Shown: piece by piece, positions 29,602-39,385 of the stretch | Layout of the letters: the number at the start of each line of letters is the position of its first letter | Position numbering within the stretch: position 1 is the first letter of the stretch | Assembly: GCA_002027195.1 (NCBI GenBank) | Contig: MWJO01000032.1 | Location: forward strand, 1-64,000 | Direction of reading: 5' to 3' | Origin: Streptomyces sp. GKU 895 | Lineage (GTDB): Bacteria; Actinomycetota; Actinomycetes; Streptomycetales; Streptomycetaceae | DNA: 64,000 nt | Position numbers and translations under genes: made by a program | The notes under the pieces: model-generated | Databases searched by the model: none | What the model saw: only the letters and a program-made list of their open reading frames with translations | What the model was told of the DNA's origin: nothing

Positions 29602-31647
29602 GTGCGTACTCGCAGCAACCCTCTCGCCACCGTCCGCAACCTGGGCATCCTCGCCCACGTCGACGCCGGCAAGACCACCGTCACCGAGCGGATCCTGTTC
29701 GCCACCGGCACCACCCATCGGCGCGGTGAGGTCCACGACGGTACGACCGTCACCGACTTCGACCCGCAGGAGCGCGATCGCGGCATCACGATCTTCGCGG
29801 CGGCGATCAGCTGTGCCTGGGACGGTCATCGCATCAACCTGATCGACACCCCGGGGCACGTCGACTTCGCCGACGAGGTGGAGCGCTCGCTCCGCGTCCT
29901 CGACGGCGCGGTCGCGGTGTTCGACGCCGTCGCGGGCGTGGAGCCGCAGAGCGAGTCCGTCTGGCGGCAGGCCGACCGGTACGGCGTTCCGCGGATCGCG
30001 TTCGTCAACAAGATGGACCGCGCGGGCGCCGACCTCGACGCCGCCGTCGCCTCCATCCGGGAGCGGCTGCACCCGGCGCCCCTCGTGGTGCAGCTGCCCA
30101 TCGGGGCGGAGGACGGCTTCCGCGGAGTGGTCGACCTGGTCGGGATGCGGGCGCTGACCTGGGCCGACGGCGACGACATGGTCGCAGAGGAGATCCCGGG
30201 AGCACTCGCCGAGGAAGCGGCGCGACGGCGGAGGCTGCTGGAGGAAGCGGTGGCCGAACTCCACCCCGGCGCGCTGGAGGAGTTCTGCGCCCGGTCGGCG
30301 CTCGACACGCGGACGCTCAGCGATGCGCTGCGCGACCTCACGCACTCCGGCGACGGGGTCGTGGTCCTGTGCGGCTCGGCCTACCGCAACCGCGGTGTCG
30401 AACCACTGCTCGACGCGCTGGTGGCCTATCTGCCGTCGCCGCTCGACGTGCCCGCGGTACGCGGCACCGGCGAGGGCGACGGGCAGGAGCGGCCCGCCGA
30501 CCCGGCGGCGCCGTTCGCGGGGCTGGTGTTCAAGGTGAACGCGACCCCGACCGGACGCCTCACCTACCTCCGGGTCTACTCCGGAACGATCGAGAAGGGA
30601 GACACGGTGTGGGACTCGGGCGTACGGCGCACCGAGCGCATCGGGCGCATCCTGCGGGTGCAGGCCGACCGGCACGCCCACCTGGAGCGGGCGGTCGCCG
30701 GGGACATCGTGGCCGTCGTCGGGCTGAAGGCGGTCCGCGCCGGGTCGACGCTGTGCGCGCCGGACGCCCCGCTCGTCCTCGAACCGCCCGGTGCCGCCGA
30801 ACCCGTCGTGTCCGTGGCGGTCGAGGCCGTACGGTCCACCGACACCGACCGGCTCGCCCAGGCGCTCGCCCGGCTGGCCGAGGAGGACCCGTCGCTCGTC
30901 GTGCGGACCGACCCGGAGACCGGGCAGACGGTGCTGTCCGGTATGGGCGAACTGCATTTGGAGGTCGCGCTGGAGAAGGTACGGCGTGACCAGGGGCTGG
31001 ACGTCAACGCCGGGCGGCCGCGGGTGGCGCTCCGGGAGACCGTCGGGCGCGGGGTGTCCGGGTTCGTCTTCCGGCACGTCAAACAGGACGGTGGAGCAGG
31101 TCAGTTCGCACATGTCGTCCTCGACGTGGAGCCGCTGCCCGTGGACGCCGGGTTCGAGTTCCGGTCGGCCGTCGTCGGCGGGCGGGTGCCGCAGGAGTAC
31201 GTCCGGGCGGTCGAGGCCGGCTGCCGGGACGCCCTGGCCGAGGGCCCGCTCGGCGGTCACCCGGTGACCGGGCTGCGCGTCACCCTCACCGACGGGGCCA
31301 CCCATGTGAAGGACTCCTCCGACACGGCCTTCCGCGCGGCGGGCCGGTTCGGGCTCCGGGACGCGCTGCGAGCCTGCGCCATGGTGCTGCTCGAACCCGT
31401 CGCCGAGGTCACGGTCACCGTGCCGGACGCCGCGGTCGGCGGTGTGCTCGGCGACCTCGCGGCCCGGCGCGGCCGGGTCACGGGTTCGGCGGCACGTGCC
31501 GGTTCGGCGGTGGTGACGGCCACCGTGCCGCTCGCCGAACTCTTCGGCTACGCAACCCGGTTGCGCAGCCGGACCCAGGGCCGCGGCACGTTCACGGCCC
31601 GGCCGACGGGGTACGCCCCGGCGCCGTCCGGGGTGGCGGCTGTGTAG
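29602..31647 (+). CDS. Translation elongation factor G paralogue (FusA2/TetM-like)
   Basis: Translational GTPase of 681 aa from GTG 29602 (GAAAGG 9 nt upstream). G1 is AHVDAGKTT, switch II DTPGHVD, and G4 NKMDRAG. Domain II follows, then the domain IV tip [14 protein letters not shown] and a domain V ending at about 660. [15 protein letters not shown] resembles TetM-type and secondary EF-G proteins more than the main FusA (AHIDAGKTTTTERIL), and it stands alone rather than in the rpsL-rpsG-fusA-tuf operon. Possible roles are a stress EF-G or ribosome protection. No resistance or biosynthetic neighbours settle the choice. Confidence 0.88.
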   Translation: MRTRSNPLATVRNLGILAHVDAGKTTVTERILFATGTTHRRGEVHDGTTVTDFDPQERDRGITIFAAAISCAWDGHRINLIDTPGHVDFADEVERSLRVLDGAVAVFDAVAGVEPQSESVWRQADRYGVPRIAFVNKMDRAGADLDAAVASIRERLHPAPLVVQLPIGAEDGFRGVVDLVGMRALTWADGDDMVAEEIPGALAEEAARRRRLLEEAVAELHPGALEEFCARSALDTRTLSDALRDLTHSGDGVVVLCGSAYRNRGVEPLLDALVAYLPSPLDVPAVRGTGEGDGQERPADPAAPFAGLVFKVNATPTGRLTYLRVYSGTIEKGDTVWDSGVRRTERIGRILRVQADRHAHLERAVAGDIVAVVGLKAVRAGSTLCAPDAPLVLEPPGAAEPVVSVAVEAVRSTDTDRLAQALARLAEEDPSLVVRTDPETGQTVLSGMGELHLEVALEKVRRDQGLDVNAGRPRVALRETVGRGVSGFVFRHVKQDGGAGQFAHVVLDVEPLPVDAGFEFRSAVVGGRVPQEYVRAVEAGCRDALAEGPLGGHPVTGLRVTLTDGATHVKDSSDTAFRAAGRFGLRDALRACAMVLLEPVAEVTVTVPDAAVGGVLGDLAARRGRVTGSAARAGSAVVTATVPLAELFGYATRLRSRTQGRGTFTARPTGYAPAPSGVAAV

Positions 31648-31683
31648 TCCTGGGGCTGCGGTCCTAGGCCACAGGTCCCGTTG

Positions 31684-31726
31684 TCGGTTCGCACCACGAA
31701 CGAATAACGTTCGTGGTGCGAACCGA
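31684..31726. terminator. 19-bp perfect hairpin downstream of the EF-G gene
   Basis: Stem 31684-31702 with 31708-31726 around an AATAA loop. It lies between genes on the same strand, 37 nt after the EF-G stop and 53 nt before the next start. No T-tract follows on the plus strand, so besides termination it could act as an RNA element of the downstream leader. Confidence 0.75.
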
Positions 31727-31778
31727 AAAGGTGCTCCCGGGGAGGGGCACGCAGTCGACGGGGAGGGTGGAATCCAGC

Positions 31779-32694
31779 ATGTCATCGCACAAGCCGGTGT
31801 TCGGTACCGGTATCAGCACAGCCGTCGCTGACATCGGGGAGTCGCTGCGGCTCGCCGCCCAGGCCGACCGGCAGGGCCTCGACCTGGTCACCGTCTCCGA
31901 CCACCCCTACTACGCGGCCAGACTCGACGCGTACGCCCAGGTCGGGGTCGTGCTCGGGCGGACCGAGCGCGTCTCGGCCCTGGTCAGCGTCAGCAACCTG
32001 CCCAGCCGCCCGGCGCCGATGCTGGCCCGCACGGTCACCTCGCTGTCCGCGCTGACCGGCGGCCGGCTGGTGCTGGGCATGGGGGCGGGCGGGCTGTGGG
32101 ACGAGATCGCCCGGCTCGGGGTGGAGCGCCTCGGGCCGGGGGCCGCCGTGCGCGCCTTCGAGGAGGCCGTCACCCTGATCAGGCTGCTCGGCGGTGGCGG
32201 CGAACCGGTCACGTTCGAGGGGGAGTTCTACCAGGTGCACGGCCTCGAACCGGCCGCGGCCGAGGTGCCGCCCGTGTGGACCGGTTCGGTCGGGCCGAAG
32301 TCGCTCGCCGCCACCGGCAGGGTGGCCGACGGGTGGATCCCCGGCCACGCCGCCGACTGGCTGAGCCCGCGCTACCGCGACTCCCGGCCCGTCATCGACG
32401 AGGCCGCCCTGTCGGCGGGCCGTGACCCCGCCGACATCGTCACCGTGTACAACCTCCCCGGCGTCGTCACCGCCGCGCCCGTCGCCGCCCCGCGTGACGC
32501 CGACGGCGTGTGGCGGGGCGGCTCGGTGGCGCAGTGGGTCGAAGAACTCGACCGGGGCCGTCCTGGAGTTCGGCGCCCACGGGTTCGTGCACTTCCGCGT
32601 GGACGACGGCACCCCGGCCGACGTGACACTGGGCCGCTGGGCCCAGGAGATCGCCCCGGCGGTGCGGGAGGCCGTCATGGCCGCCCGCACCTGA
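31779..32694 (+). CDS. LLM-class F420/FMN-dependent oxidoreductase (frameshifted)
   Basis: Luciferase-like monooxygenase fold, about 304 aa after repair: VSDHPYYAARLDAY, SALVSVSNLPSRPAPMLART, LTGGRLVLGMGAGGLWDEI and WTGSVGPKSLAATGRVADGW. These fit the F420-dependent group. Near 32553 one extra G splits the final third; the correct end (GAVLEFGAHGFVHFRVDDG) continues in another frame to TGA 32694. ATG 31779 has GGGAGGGTGG upstream. It ends 17 bp from the convergent GH55 gene. The substrate is unknown. Confidence 0.85.
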
Positions 32695-32711
32695 CGAGCC
32701 GTCAAGCTTCG

Positions 32712-34457
32712 TCAGGGATAAGACACCACGGTGGACGGCACGGTCGACGTGCCCGATGTCGCCGCTCCCGTCTCGTTGATGACGTGCTCGTACTGGCCGT
32801 TGCCCCCGAGTGAGACGACCAGCAGGTCGTGGAAGCGCACTCCCGGCCGGTTCGGGGCGGCGAAGCCGTGGTGCTGCACGATCGTGGGGTCGACGTTGTA
32901 ATAGCAGTAACTGCCAAGTCCCCAACCCTCGTGCGTGGTGACGGAGTTGCCGACCCGGTAGGCCGCGTAGCCCTTGACCGCGCCGTTCTGGATCGCGGCC
33001 TGGTTCGGGGCGTCGTAGGCCTTCTCGTTCTGGAAGAAGATCGTGCGGCCGCGCTCGCCGAACCACTGGACGTCGTATTTGTTGAAGTGTTCCACGAACA
33101 GGCCGGTGGCGAGGACGTCGGAGCCGTTGACGACCACGCCGTAGTCCGCGCGGTTGGTCTCCCAGCCGACCCCCTCGCCGTGGTCGGCGCGCCAGACCCA
33201 GGTGTGGTCGACGATGGTGTGCCGGTTGTTGACGACCATGGAAGTGGTGGCCTTGCCGGGGCCCGCGCCGCCGATGCGGATGAACACGTCCTGCACGGTG
33301 GTGGGGTTCGCGGAGTGGTCCCGCCAGGCGCCGCTCGGGCCGACCTCCAGCAGGGACGCCGAGTTGACCGGCCCGGCGTCGATCAGGAACCCGGCCAGCC
33401 GCACGCCGTCCACGTCGGCGACCTTCAGGGCGGTGACGCCGTTGTCCGGCACGAGGGTCGCGTAACCCAGGCCGAGGACCACGGTGTTGGCGCGGCTCAC
33501 CTGGATCGGCCGGTCGACGTGGTAGATCCCCGGCGTCAGCAGCAGGTGCAGCCCCTGGGCGAGGGCCTGGTTCAGCGTCGCGGCCGAGACGCCCGGCTTG
33601 GCGACGTAGAACCGCGAGAGGGGGAGCGATGTGCCCCGGGGTGTGCCGTTGCCCCACGTCACTCCCCGTGCGTTGGTGCGCAGGGACGGCAGGAAGACCC
33701 GGTACTCGCTGCCGCTGAGGTACAGGAAGGGCTTCTCGCGGGAGACGGGTGTGGTGTCGAGGGTGGTGTACGGCGGGTTCGGGAAACTCTGTGCGGGGGC
33801 GCCCTCGACGCCGGAGAACACCATGTTCCAGACGCCGTTGAGCCAGCTGCCGATCGCGCTGTCCCGGGTGTACCACTGCTGCTGGGAGTACGGGCCGATC
33901 TGACCGTCGATGCGGCTGTCGGCGATGTAGCCGCCGCTGGCCCAACCGTAGCCGGTGGGCGCGAGGTTGAGGCCGCCGCGGACATGCATCCGGCGGAACG
34001 GCGCGGCCTGCGCGACCGCCCAGCGATTGGTGCCGTTCGCCGGGACCAGCGCCAGGTTCTCCGCCGAACGCCAGAAGTTCTGCGTGGCGTTGCCGCCGAA
34101 CCACCCCGCGTCGACCGTCACGTCCCCGTTGATGGTCGTGTCGTCGGGGGAGAGGCCGAGACCCGCGATCGAGGTGTAGAAGCCGAGCTGGGCGTTGAGG
34201 CCGTGGTAGGTGCCGGGCTTGAAGAGCAGCGCGTAGCGGCCGGTGCCGAACTGGGCCGACTCCTGCCGGGCGAACACCGCGTCCAGCTTCGCCTGGATGT
34301 CCGGGGTGTCCGGGTCGAAGACCAGGACGTTCGGGCCGAGGTCGCCGCCTCCGGGGAGGGCCTTCGGGCGCCCCCAGGACGGGGTCGCGGACAGGGCGAG
34401 GGCGGTGGGCACCGCGGCACCCAGGACGGTTCTCCGGCTGAGCGGGGACGGACTCAT
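32712..34457 (-). CDS. Secreted GH55 exo-beta-1,3-glucanase
   Basis: 581 aa with a Tat signal (SRRTVLGAAVPTALALSA, residues 7-24). The mature part is a double beta-helix protein very like the Streptomyces laminarinase Lam55A: NVLVFDPDTPDIQAKLDAVF, FGTGRYALLFKPGTYHG, WRSAENLALVP, FRRMHVRGGLNLAP, HTWVWRADHGEGVGWE and FNKYDVQWFGERGRT. The last leads into FQNEKAYDAPNQ, where the catalytic acid Glu is expected. Some databases mislabel this family as adenylyl cyclase. ATG 34457 is chosen for AGGAG 8 nt upstream. It is divergent from a sugar ABC operon, with a shared CebR-like box. Confidence 0.88.
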   Translation of the reverse strand: MSPSPLSRRTVLGAAVPTALALSATPSWGRPKALPGGGDLGPNVLVFDPDTPDIQAKLDAVFARQESAQFGTGRYALLFKPGTYHGLNAQLGFYTSIAGLGLSPDDTTINGDVTVDAGWFGGNATQNFWRSAENLALVPANGTNRWAVAQAAPFRRMHVRGGLNLAPTGYGWASGGYIADSRIDGQIGPYSQQQWYTRDSAIGSWLNGVWNMVFSGVEGAPAQSFPNPPYTTLDTTPVSREKPFLYLSGSEYRVFLPSLRTNARGVTWGNGTPRGTSLPLSRFYVAKPGVSAATLNQALAQGLHLLLTPGIYHVDRPIQVSRANTVVLGLGYATLVPDNGVTALKVADVDGVRLAGFLIDAGPVNSASLLEVGPSGAWRDHSANPTTVQDVFIRIGGAGPGKATTSMVVNNRHTIVDHTWVWRADHGEGVGWETNRADYGVVVNGSDVLATGLFVEHFNKYDVQWFGERGRTIFFQNEKAYDAPNQAAIQNGAVKGYAAYRVGNSVTTHEGWGLGSYCYYNVDPTIVQHHGFAAPNRPGVRFHDLLVVSLGGNGQYEHVINETGAATSGTSTVPSTVVSYP

Positions 34458-34511
34458 GGGCGGCTCCTTGATCAGAAAGGTTCTCGTTCGGGAAGTGAAC
34501 GGCGGAAGGGT

Positions 34512-34525
34512 TGGGAGCGCTCTCT
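34512..34525. promoter_or_regulatory. CebR/BglR-like operator
   Basis: TGGGAGCGCTCTCT matches 12 of 14 positions of the TGGGAGCGCTCCCA box bound by the LacI-family cellobiose regulator CebR in Streptomyces. It sits between the divergent GH55 and ABC transporter genes and could control both. No LacI gene is present in the window. Confidence 0.75.
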
Positions 34526-34680
34526 CGCCGAGGGATGCTTCAGTGTTCAAACGCGGACGTCAAGAGGTGCCGCCGAGTTCAACAAGTGCTGTTCAACCCC
34601 TTGACGCGCCGAACGCGTGGCGTTTAACTCACGTCCTAAATTAAGTCATGAGTGCATTCCCTGAAGGGACACCAGGAGCC

Positions 34681-35997
34681 ATGCGCAGCATCCGAGCCGC
34701 GGCCGTAGGCGCCGTCACCATGTCTCTCGCCCTGGCCGCGTCGGCCTGCGGAGGCGGTTCGTCGACCGAGGGCGGGTCCAACGACTCTCCCAAGACGCTC
34801 ACCTACTGGGCCTCCAACCAGGGGGCGAGCGTCGAGGTCGACAAGAAGGTCCTCCAGCCGGAACTCGACAAGTTCAAGAAGCAGACCGGCATCGAGGTGA
34901 AGGTGGAGGTCGTGCCCTGGTCGGATCTGCTCAACCGCATCCTCACCGCGACGACCTCGGGCCAGGGCCCCGACGTCCTGAACATCGGCAACACCTGGAG
35001 CGCCTCCCTGCAGGCGACGGGCGCCCTGCTGCCGTGGGACGCGAAGAACTTCGAGGCGATCGGCGGCAAGGACCGCTTCGTCGACTCGGCGCTCGGCTCC
35101 ACCGGCGCCGAGGGCAAGGACCCGGCCGCGGTGCCGCTGTACTCGATGTCGTACGCGCTCTACTACAACAAGAAGATGTTCGCCGACGCGGGCATAACGA
35201 AGCCGCCCGCCACCTGGGCCGAGTTCGTCGAGGACGGCAAGAAGCTGACCAAGGGCGGCAAGTGGGCGCTCGGCGTCGAGGGCGCGAACCCGTCGGAGAA
35301 CATCCACCACGCGGTCGTCTTCGCCAAGCAGCACGGCGGCGACTTCTTCACCGCCGACGGCAAGCCCGACTTCACCAACGACGGGGCGGTCGCCGGCGTC
35401 AAGGAGTTCGTCGACCTGATGGCCAAGGACAAGGTCATCGCGCCGGGCAACGCCGAGTACGCGCAGAACCAGTCGGTCAGCGACTTCGCCAAGGGCAAGA
35501 CAGCCATGCTGCTGTGGCAGTCCGCGTCCGCGAACCTGAAGTCCCAGGGCATGAGCGAGGACTCCTTCGGCATCGCCCCGGTGCCCGTGCAGTCCGGCAC
35601 CCCCGGCACCGGCACCGGCGTCAACTCGATGGTGATGGGCATCAACCTGGCCGTCTTCAAGAACTCCGACAACCTCGACGGCGCCAAGAAGTTCGTGAAG
35701 TTCATGACGAGCGACGCCGAGCAGAAGATCCTCAACACGGCCTACAGCTCCATCCCGCCGGTCAAGGGCGCCCAGGCGGACCCGGCCTTCAACACCCCGG
35801 CCAACGGCGTCCTGAAGAACACCCTCGCCACCAGCGCCGTCGCGGCCCCGCAGGTCGCCGACGAATCGCAGTTCGAGACGGCGGTCGGCACGGCCATCAA
35901 GGGCCTGTTCGCCGACGCGGCCGCCGGTCGCGCGGTGACCACCGAGTCGGTGAAGGCGGCCCTGGAGAAGGCCCAGGCGCAGATGCCGGCGGCGTGA
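34681..35997 (+). CDS. ABC sugar transporter, solute-binding lipoprotein
   Basis: 438-aa family 1 extracellular binding protein. Signal peptide and lipobox LAASACGGG anchor it at about Cys22. Binding-protein motifs include LTYWASNQG, GQGPDVLNIGNTW, WDAKNFEAIGG and PLYSMSYALYYNKKMF. ATG 34681 follows AGGAG. It is the first gene of an operon with two permeases and a beta-glucosidase. No ATPase is encoded, as is normal for Streptomyces CUT1 systems served by the shared MsiK. Beta-1,3- or beta-1,4-glucan disaccharides are the likely ligands given GH55 and GH1. Confidence 0.92.
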   Translation: MRSIRAAAVGAVTMSLALAASACGGGSSTEGGSNDSPKTLTYWASNQGASVEVDKKVLQPELDKFKKQTGIEVKVEVVPWSDLLNRILTATTSGQGPDVLNIGNTWSASLQATGALLPWDAKNFEAIGGKDRFVDSALGSTGAEGKDPAAVPLYSMSYALYYNKKMFADAGITKPPATWAEFVEDGKKLTKGGKWALGVEGANPSENIHHAVVFAKQHGGDFFTADGKPDFTNDGAVAGVKEFVDLMAKDKVIAPGNAEYAQNQSVSDFAKGKTAMLLWQSASANLKSQGMSEDSFGIAPVPVQSGTPGTGTGVNSMVMGINLAVFKNSDNLDGAKKFVKFMTSDAEQKILNTAYSSIPPVKGAQADPAFNTPANGVLKNTLATSAVAAPQVADESQFETAVGTAIKGLFADAAAGRAVTTESVKAALEKAQAQMPAA

Positions 35998-36002
35998 CCC
36001 TG

Positions 36003-36995
36003 ATGACCAGCACTGTCGAACTCCCGGTGCGCAAAGGGGAGTCGGGCGACAAGGCGGCGCGTGGCCCGCGCCGCCGGGTCCCCGGCCGCGTCCGCCGCAT
36101 CGGACTGCCCTACCTGCTCCTCCTGCCCGCCCTGATCCTCGAGCTCCTCGTCCATCTCGTGCCGATGGTCATCGGCATCGTGATGAGCTTCAAGGAACTC
36201 ACCCAGTTCTACATCCGCGACTGGGGCGCCGCGCCCTGGGCCGGCCTCGACAACTTCCGGATGTCGGTGGACTTCGACGCCCCCGTCGGCGAGGCCCTGC
36301 TGCACTCCTTCCTCGTCACGGTCGGCTTCACGCTCGCCTCGGTCGGCCTGTGCTGGCTGATCGGCACCGCCGCCGCGATCTGCATGCAGGACACCTTCCG
36401 CGGCCGCGGCCTGCTGCGCGCCCTGTTCCTGGTGCCGTACGCGCTGCCGGTCTACGCGGCCGTCATCACCTGGGTGTTCATGTTCCAGCACGACAACGGC
36501 CTGGTGAACCACGTCCTGCACGACCAGCTCGGCGTCACCGACAAGCCGTCCTTCTGGCTCATCGGCGACAACAGCTTCATCGCCCTGCTCGTCGTGTCCG
36601 TGTGGAAGGGCTGGCCGTTCGCCTTCCTCATCGTCATGGCCGGACTCCAGAACATCCCACGGGAGTTGTACGAGGCCGCCGCCCTCGACGGCGCCGGGAT
36701 GTGGCAGCAGATCCGCCGCATCACCCTGCCGTCGCTGGGCGCGGTGAACCAGGTGCTGATCCTGGTGCTGTTCCTGTGGACGTTCAACGACTTCAACACG
36801 CCGTACGTCCTGTTCGGCAAGTCGGCGCCGGAGGCCGCGGACCTGATCTCCGTCCACATCTACCAAGCCTCCTTCGTCACCTGGAACTTCGGCACCGGCT
36901 CCGCCATGTCCGTGCTCCTGCTGCTGTTCCTGCTCCTCGTGACGGGCGTGTACCTCGCCGTCACCTCGCGCGGACGGAGGGCGTCGCGTGCCTAG
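36003..36995 (+). CDS. ABC sugar transporter permease 1 (MalF-type)
   Basis: 330 aa with six predicted helices after a basic cytoplasmic N-terminus. The EAA loop is ELYEAAALDGAGMWQQIRRITLP (about residues 221-243). ATG 36003 lies 5 bp after the binding-protein stop. It overlaps the next permease by 8 bp, so the two subunits are coupled. Confidence 0.93.
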   Translation: MTSTVELPVRKGESGDKAARGPRRRVPGRVRRIGLPYLLLLPALILELLVHLVPMVIGIVMSFKELTQFYIRDWGAAPWAGLDNFRMSVDFDAPVGEALLHSFLVTVGFTLASVGLCWLIGTAAAICMQDTFRGRGLLRALFLVPYALPVYAAVITWVFMFQHDNGLVNHVLHDQLGVTDKPSFWLIGDNSFIALLVVSVWKGWPFAFLIVMAGLQNIPRELYEAAALDGAGMWQQIRRITLPSLGAVNQVLILVLFLWTFNDFNTPYVLFGKSAPEAADLISVHIYQASFVTWNFGTGSAMSVLLLLFLLLVTGVYLAVTSRGRRASRA

Positions 36996-37842
36996 CTCCC
37001 CCATGGCGCCGCCGCGGTCCTTCCTGTGGACCCGGCGCGTGTTCCTGACCCTGCTGGCCGGCTTCGTGCTGCTGCCGGTGTACGTGATGATCTCCAGCTC
37101 GCTGAAGCCGCTGGCGGACGTCACCGGCAAGTTCCGCTGGATACCGAGTGAGCTGACCTTCCAGCCGTACATCGACATCTGGTCGACGGTCCCGCTCGCC
37201 CGGTACTTCGTGAACTCCCTGATCGTGGCCAGCGCGGCCGCCGTCTGCTCGGTGGTCATCGCGGTCTTCTCGGCCTACGCCGTGAGCCGCTACGACTTCC
37301 GCGGCAAACGCGTCTTCACGGTCACCGTCCTGTCGACGCAGATGTTCCCTGGCATCCTCTTCCTGCTCCCGCTGTTCCTGATCTACGTCAACATCGGCAA
37401 CGCCACCGGCATCGCCCTGTTCGGCTCGCGCGGCGGACTGATCCTGACGTATCTCACCTTCTCCCTGCCGTTCTCGATCTGGATGCTCATCGGGTACTTC
37501 GACTCGGTGCCGCGGGATCTGGACGAGGCGGCCCTGGTGGACGGCTGCGGACCGCTCGGCGCGCTCTTCCGGGTCGTCGTGCCGGCCGCGATCCCCGGCA
37601 TCGTCGCGGTGACCGTCTACGCCTTCATGACGGCCTGGGGCGAGGTGCTGTTCGCGTCGGTGATGACCAACGACACCACCAGAACCCTCGCCGTCGGCCT
37701 CCAGGGCTACTCCACGCTCTACGACGTGTACTGGAACCAGATCATGGCCGCCTCACTGGTCGTGAGCGTCCCGGTGGTGGCCGGCTTCCTGCTCCTCCAG
37801 CGCTATCTCGTCGCCGGTCTGACGGCGGGCGCCGTCAAGTGA
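36988..37842 (+). CDS. ABC sugar transporter permease 2 (MalG-type)
   Basis: 284 aa, six helices. The EAA motif is [23 protein letters not shown] (about residues 174-196). GTG 36988 overlaps the end of permease 1. Its stop overlaps the GTG of the beta-glucosidase gene by four bases. Confidence 0.93.
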   Translation: MPSSPMAPPRSFLWTRRVFLTLLAGFVLLPVYVMISSSLKPLADVTGKFRWIPSELTFQPYIDIWSTVPLARYFVNSLIVASAAAVCSVVIAVFSAYAVSRYDFRGKRVFTVTVLSTQMFPGILFLLPLFLIYVNIGNATGIALFGSRGGLILTYLTFSLPFSIWMLIGYFDSVPRDLDEAALVDGCGPLGALFRVVVPAAIPGIVAVTVYAFMTAWGEVLFASVMTNDTTRTLAVGLQGYSTLYDVYWNQIMAASLVVSVPVVAGFLLLQRYLVAGLTAGAVK

Positions 37843-39221
37843 CCACTCCTGAAAGGACTTTCGTGACCATCGATCTCGCCGCACTCCCGCACGACTTCCT
37901 GTGGGGCACGGCCACAGCCGCCTACCAGATCGAGGGAGCCGTGACGGAGGACGGCCGATCGCCGTCGATCTGGGACACCTTCTCGCACACCCCCGGCAAG
38001 GTGGCGAACGGCGACACCGGCGACATCGCCTGCGACCACTACCATCGCTGGCGCGAGGACATCGGGCTGATGCGTCAACTGGGCGCCAACGCCTACCGGT
38101 TGTCCGTTGCCTGGCCGAGGGTCGTGCCCGGCGGCGACGGCCCGGTCAACCCCAAGGGTCTCGCCTTCTACGACGAGTTGATCGACGCCCTGCTCGCGGC
38201 CGGCATCACCCCGTCCGTCACCCTCTACCACTGGGACCTGCCCCAGGCCCTCCAGGACCGCGGGGGCTGGCCCGAGCGCGAGACCGCCGAGCACTTCGCC
38301 GCGTACGCCTCGGCCGTGGCCGAGCGGCTGGGCGACCGGGTGCACCACTGGACCACCCTCAACGAGCCCCTGTGCTCGGCGTGGATCGGCCATCTGGAAG
38401 GGACGATGGCCCCCGGCTGGACCGACCTCACGGCGGCGGTCCGTGCCTCGTACCACCTGCTCCTCGGCCACGGCCTCGCCGCCCAGGCCATCCGCGCGGC
38501 CGCCCCCGGCGCCCAGGTCGGCATCGTCAACAACCTCTCCACCATCCACCCCGCCACCGACCGCCCGGCGGACCTGCGCGCCGCCCGCCGCATGGACGGC
38601 CACACCAACCGCTGGTGGCTGGACCCGGTCCACGGCCGCGGCTTCCCGGCGGACATGCGGGAGGTGTACGGCGTCGACCTCCCCGAGAAGCCGGGCGACT
38701 TGGAGATCATCGGCGCCCCGCTCGACTGGCTCGGCCTGAACTACTACTTCCCGCAGACCGTCGCCGACGACCCCGACGGGCCCGCCCCGCACGTCCGTTC
38801 CGTCCGCCGTGACGGCGTCCCCCGCACCGGCATGGACTGGGAGATCGACGCGAGCGGTATCGAGACCCTGCTGCTCCGCCTCACCGACGAGTACGGCGCC
38901 CGCAAGCTGTACGTCACCGAGAACGGCTCGGCCTACCCCGACGTCGTACGCCCCGACGGCACCGTCCACGACCCGGAGCGGCAGGACTACCTGACCCGGC
39001 ACCTCGCCGCCTGCGCCTCCGCCGCCCGCAAGGGCGCCCCGCTGGCCGGTTATTTCGCCTGGTCGCTGCTCGACAACTTCGAGTGGGCCTACGGCTACGA
39101 CAAGCGGTTCGGGCTCGTCCATGTCGACTACCGCACCCAGACCCGCACGATCAAGGGCTCCGGCCACCGGTACGCGGAGATCATCCGGGCCCACCGGGGA
39201 CGGGAGCGGCACGCGGCATAG
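37839..39221 (+). CDS. GH1 beta-glucosidase
   Basis: 460-aa intracellular glycoside hydrolase family 1 enzyme with no signal peptide. Acid/base Glu lies in [11 protein letters not shown] (about residue 175) and nucleophile Glu in [12 protein letters not shown] (about 363); the N-terminal [14 protein letters not shown] and [18 protein letters not shown] are also diagnostic. A second possible start, GTG 37863, has GAAAGGA at good spacing and may be the real one. It should cleave imported beta-glucan disaccharides to glucose, completing the GH55-ABC-GH1 module. Confidence 0.95.
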   Translation: MTTPERTFVTIDLAALPHDFLWGTATAAYQIEGAVTEDGRSPSIWDTFSHTPGKVANGDTGDIACDHYHRWREDIGLMRQLGANAYRLSVAWPRVVPGGDGPVNPKGLAFYDELIDALLAAGITPSVTLYHWDLPQALQDRGGWPERETAEHFAAYASAVAERLGDRVHHWTTLNEPLCSAWIGHLEGTMAPGWTDLTAAVRASYHLLLGHGLAAQAIRAAAPGAQVGIVNNLSTIHPATDRPADLRAARRMDGHTNRWWLDPVHGRGFPADMREVYGVDLPEKPGDLEIIGAPLDWLGLNYYFPQTVADDPDGPAPHVRSVRRDGVPRTGMDWEIDASGIETLLLRLTDEYGARKLYVTENGSAYPDVVRPDGTVHDPERQDYLTRHLAACASAARKGAPLAGYFAWSLLDNFEWAYGYDKRFGLVHVDYRTQTRTIKGSGHRYAEIIRAHRGRERHAA

Positions 39222-39273
39222 GCGGCGGACTGGCCGGGAGTCCCCATAGACGGCGGACGGGCCGGAAGTCCCA
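39218..39273 (+). repeat. 28-bp tandem duplication at the GH1 stop codon
   Basis: Two 28-bp units (39218-39245 and 39246-39273), both beginning ATAG, differ at a few positions. The first contains the last base of the final codon and the TAG stop, so the stop region is duplicated. Confidence 0.75.
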
Positions 39274-39282
39274 GCTCATCGG

Positions 39283-39315
39283 GTCCTAGGGCGGTTCGTG
39301 GTCGCGCCCTAGGAC
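39283..39315. promoter_or_regulatory. Inverted repeat upstream of narK
   Basis: GTCCTAGGGCG (39283-39293) and CGCCCTAGGAC (39305-39315) with an 11-nt spacer, 22 bp centre to centre. It lies 70 bp before narK and 60 bp after the GH1 stop. Centre spacing of two helical turns favours an operator, but it could also terminate the sugar operon. Confidence 0.6.
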
Positions 39316-39385
39316 TCTGCTGTCCCCCTGACCGCGGGAGGAGGCTGAAGGAGCAAGGACAACCTCCTCACCACCAGGAACAGCC

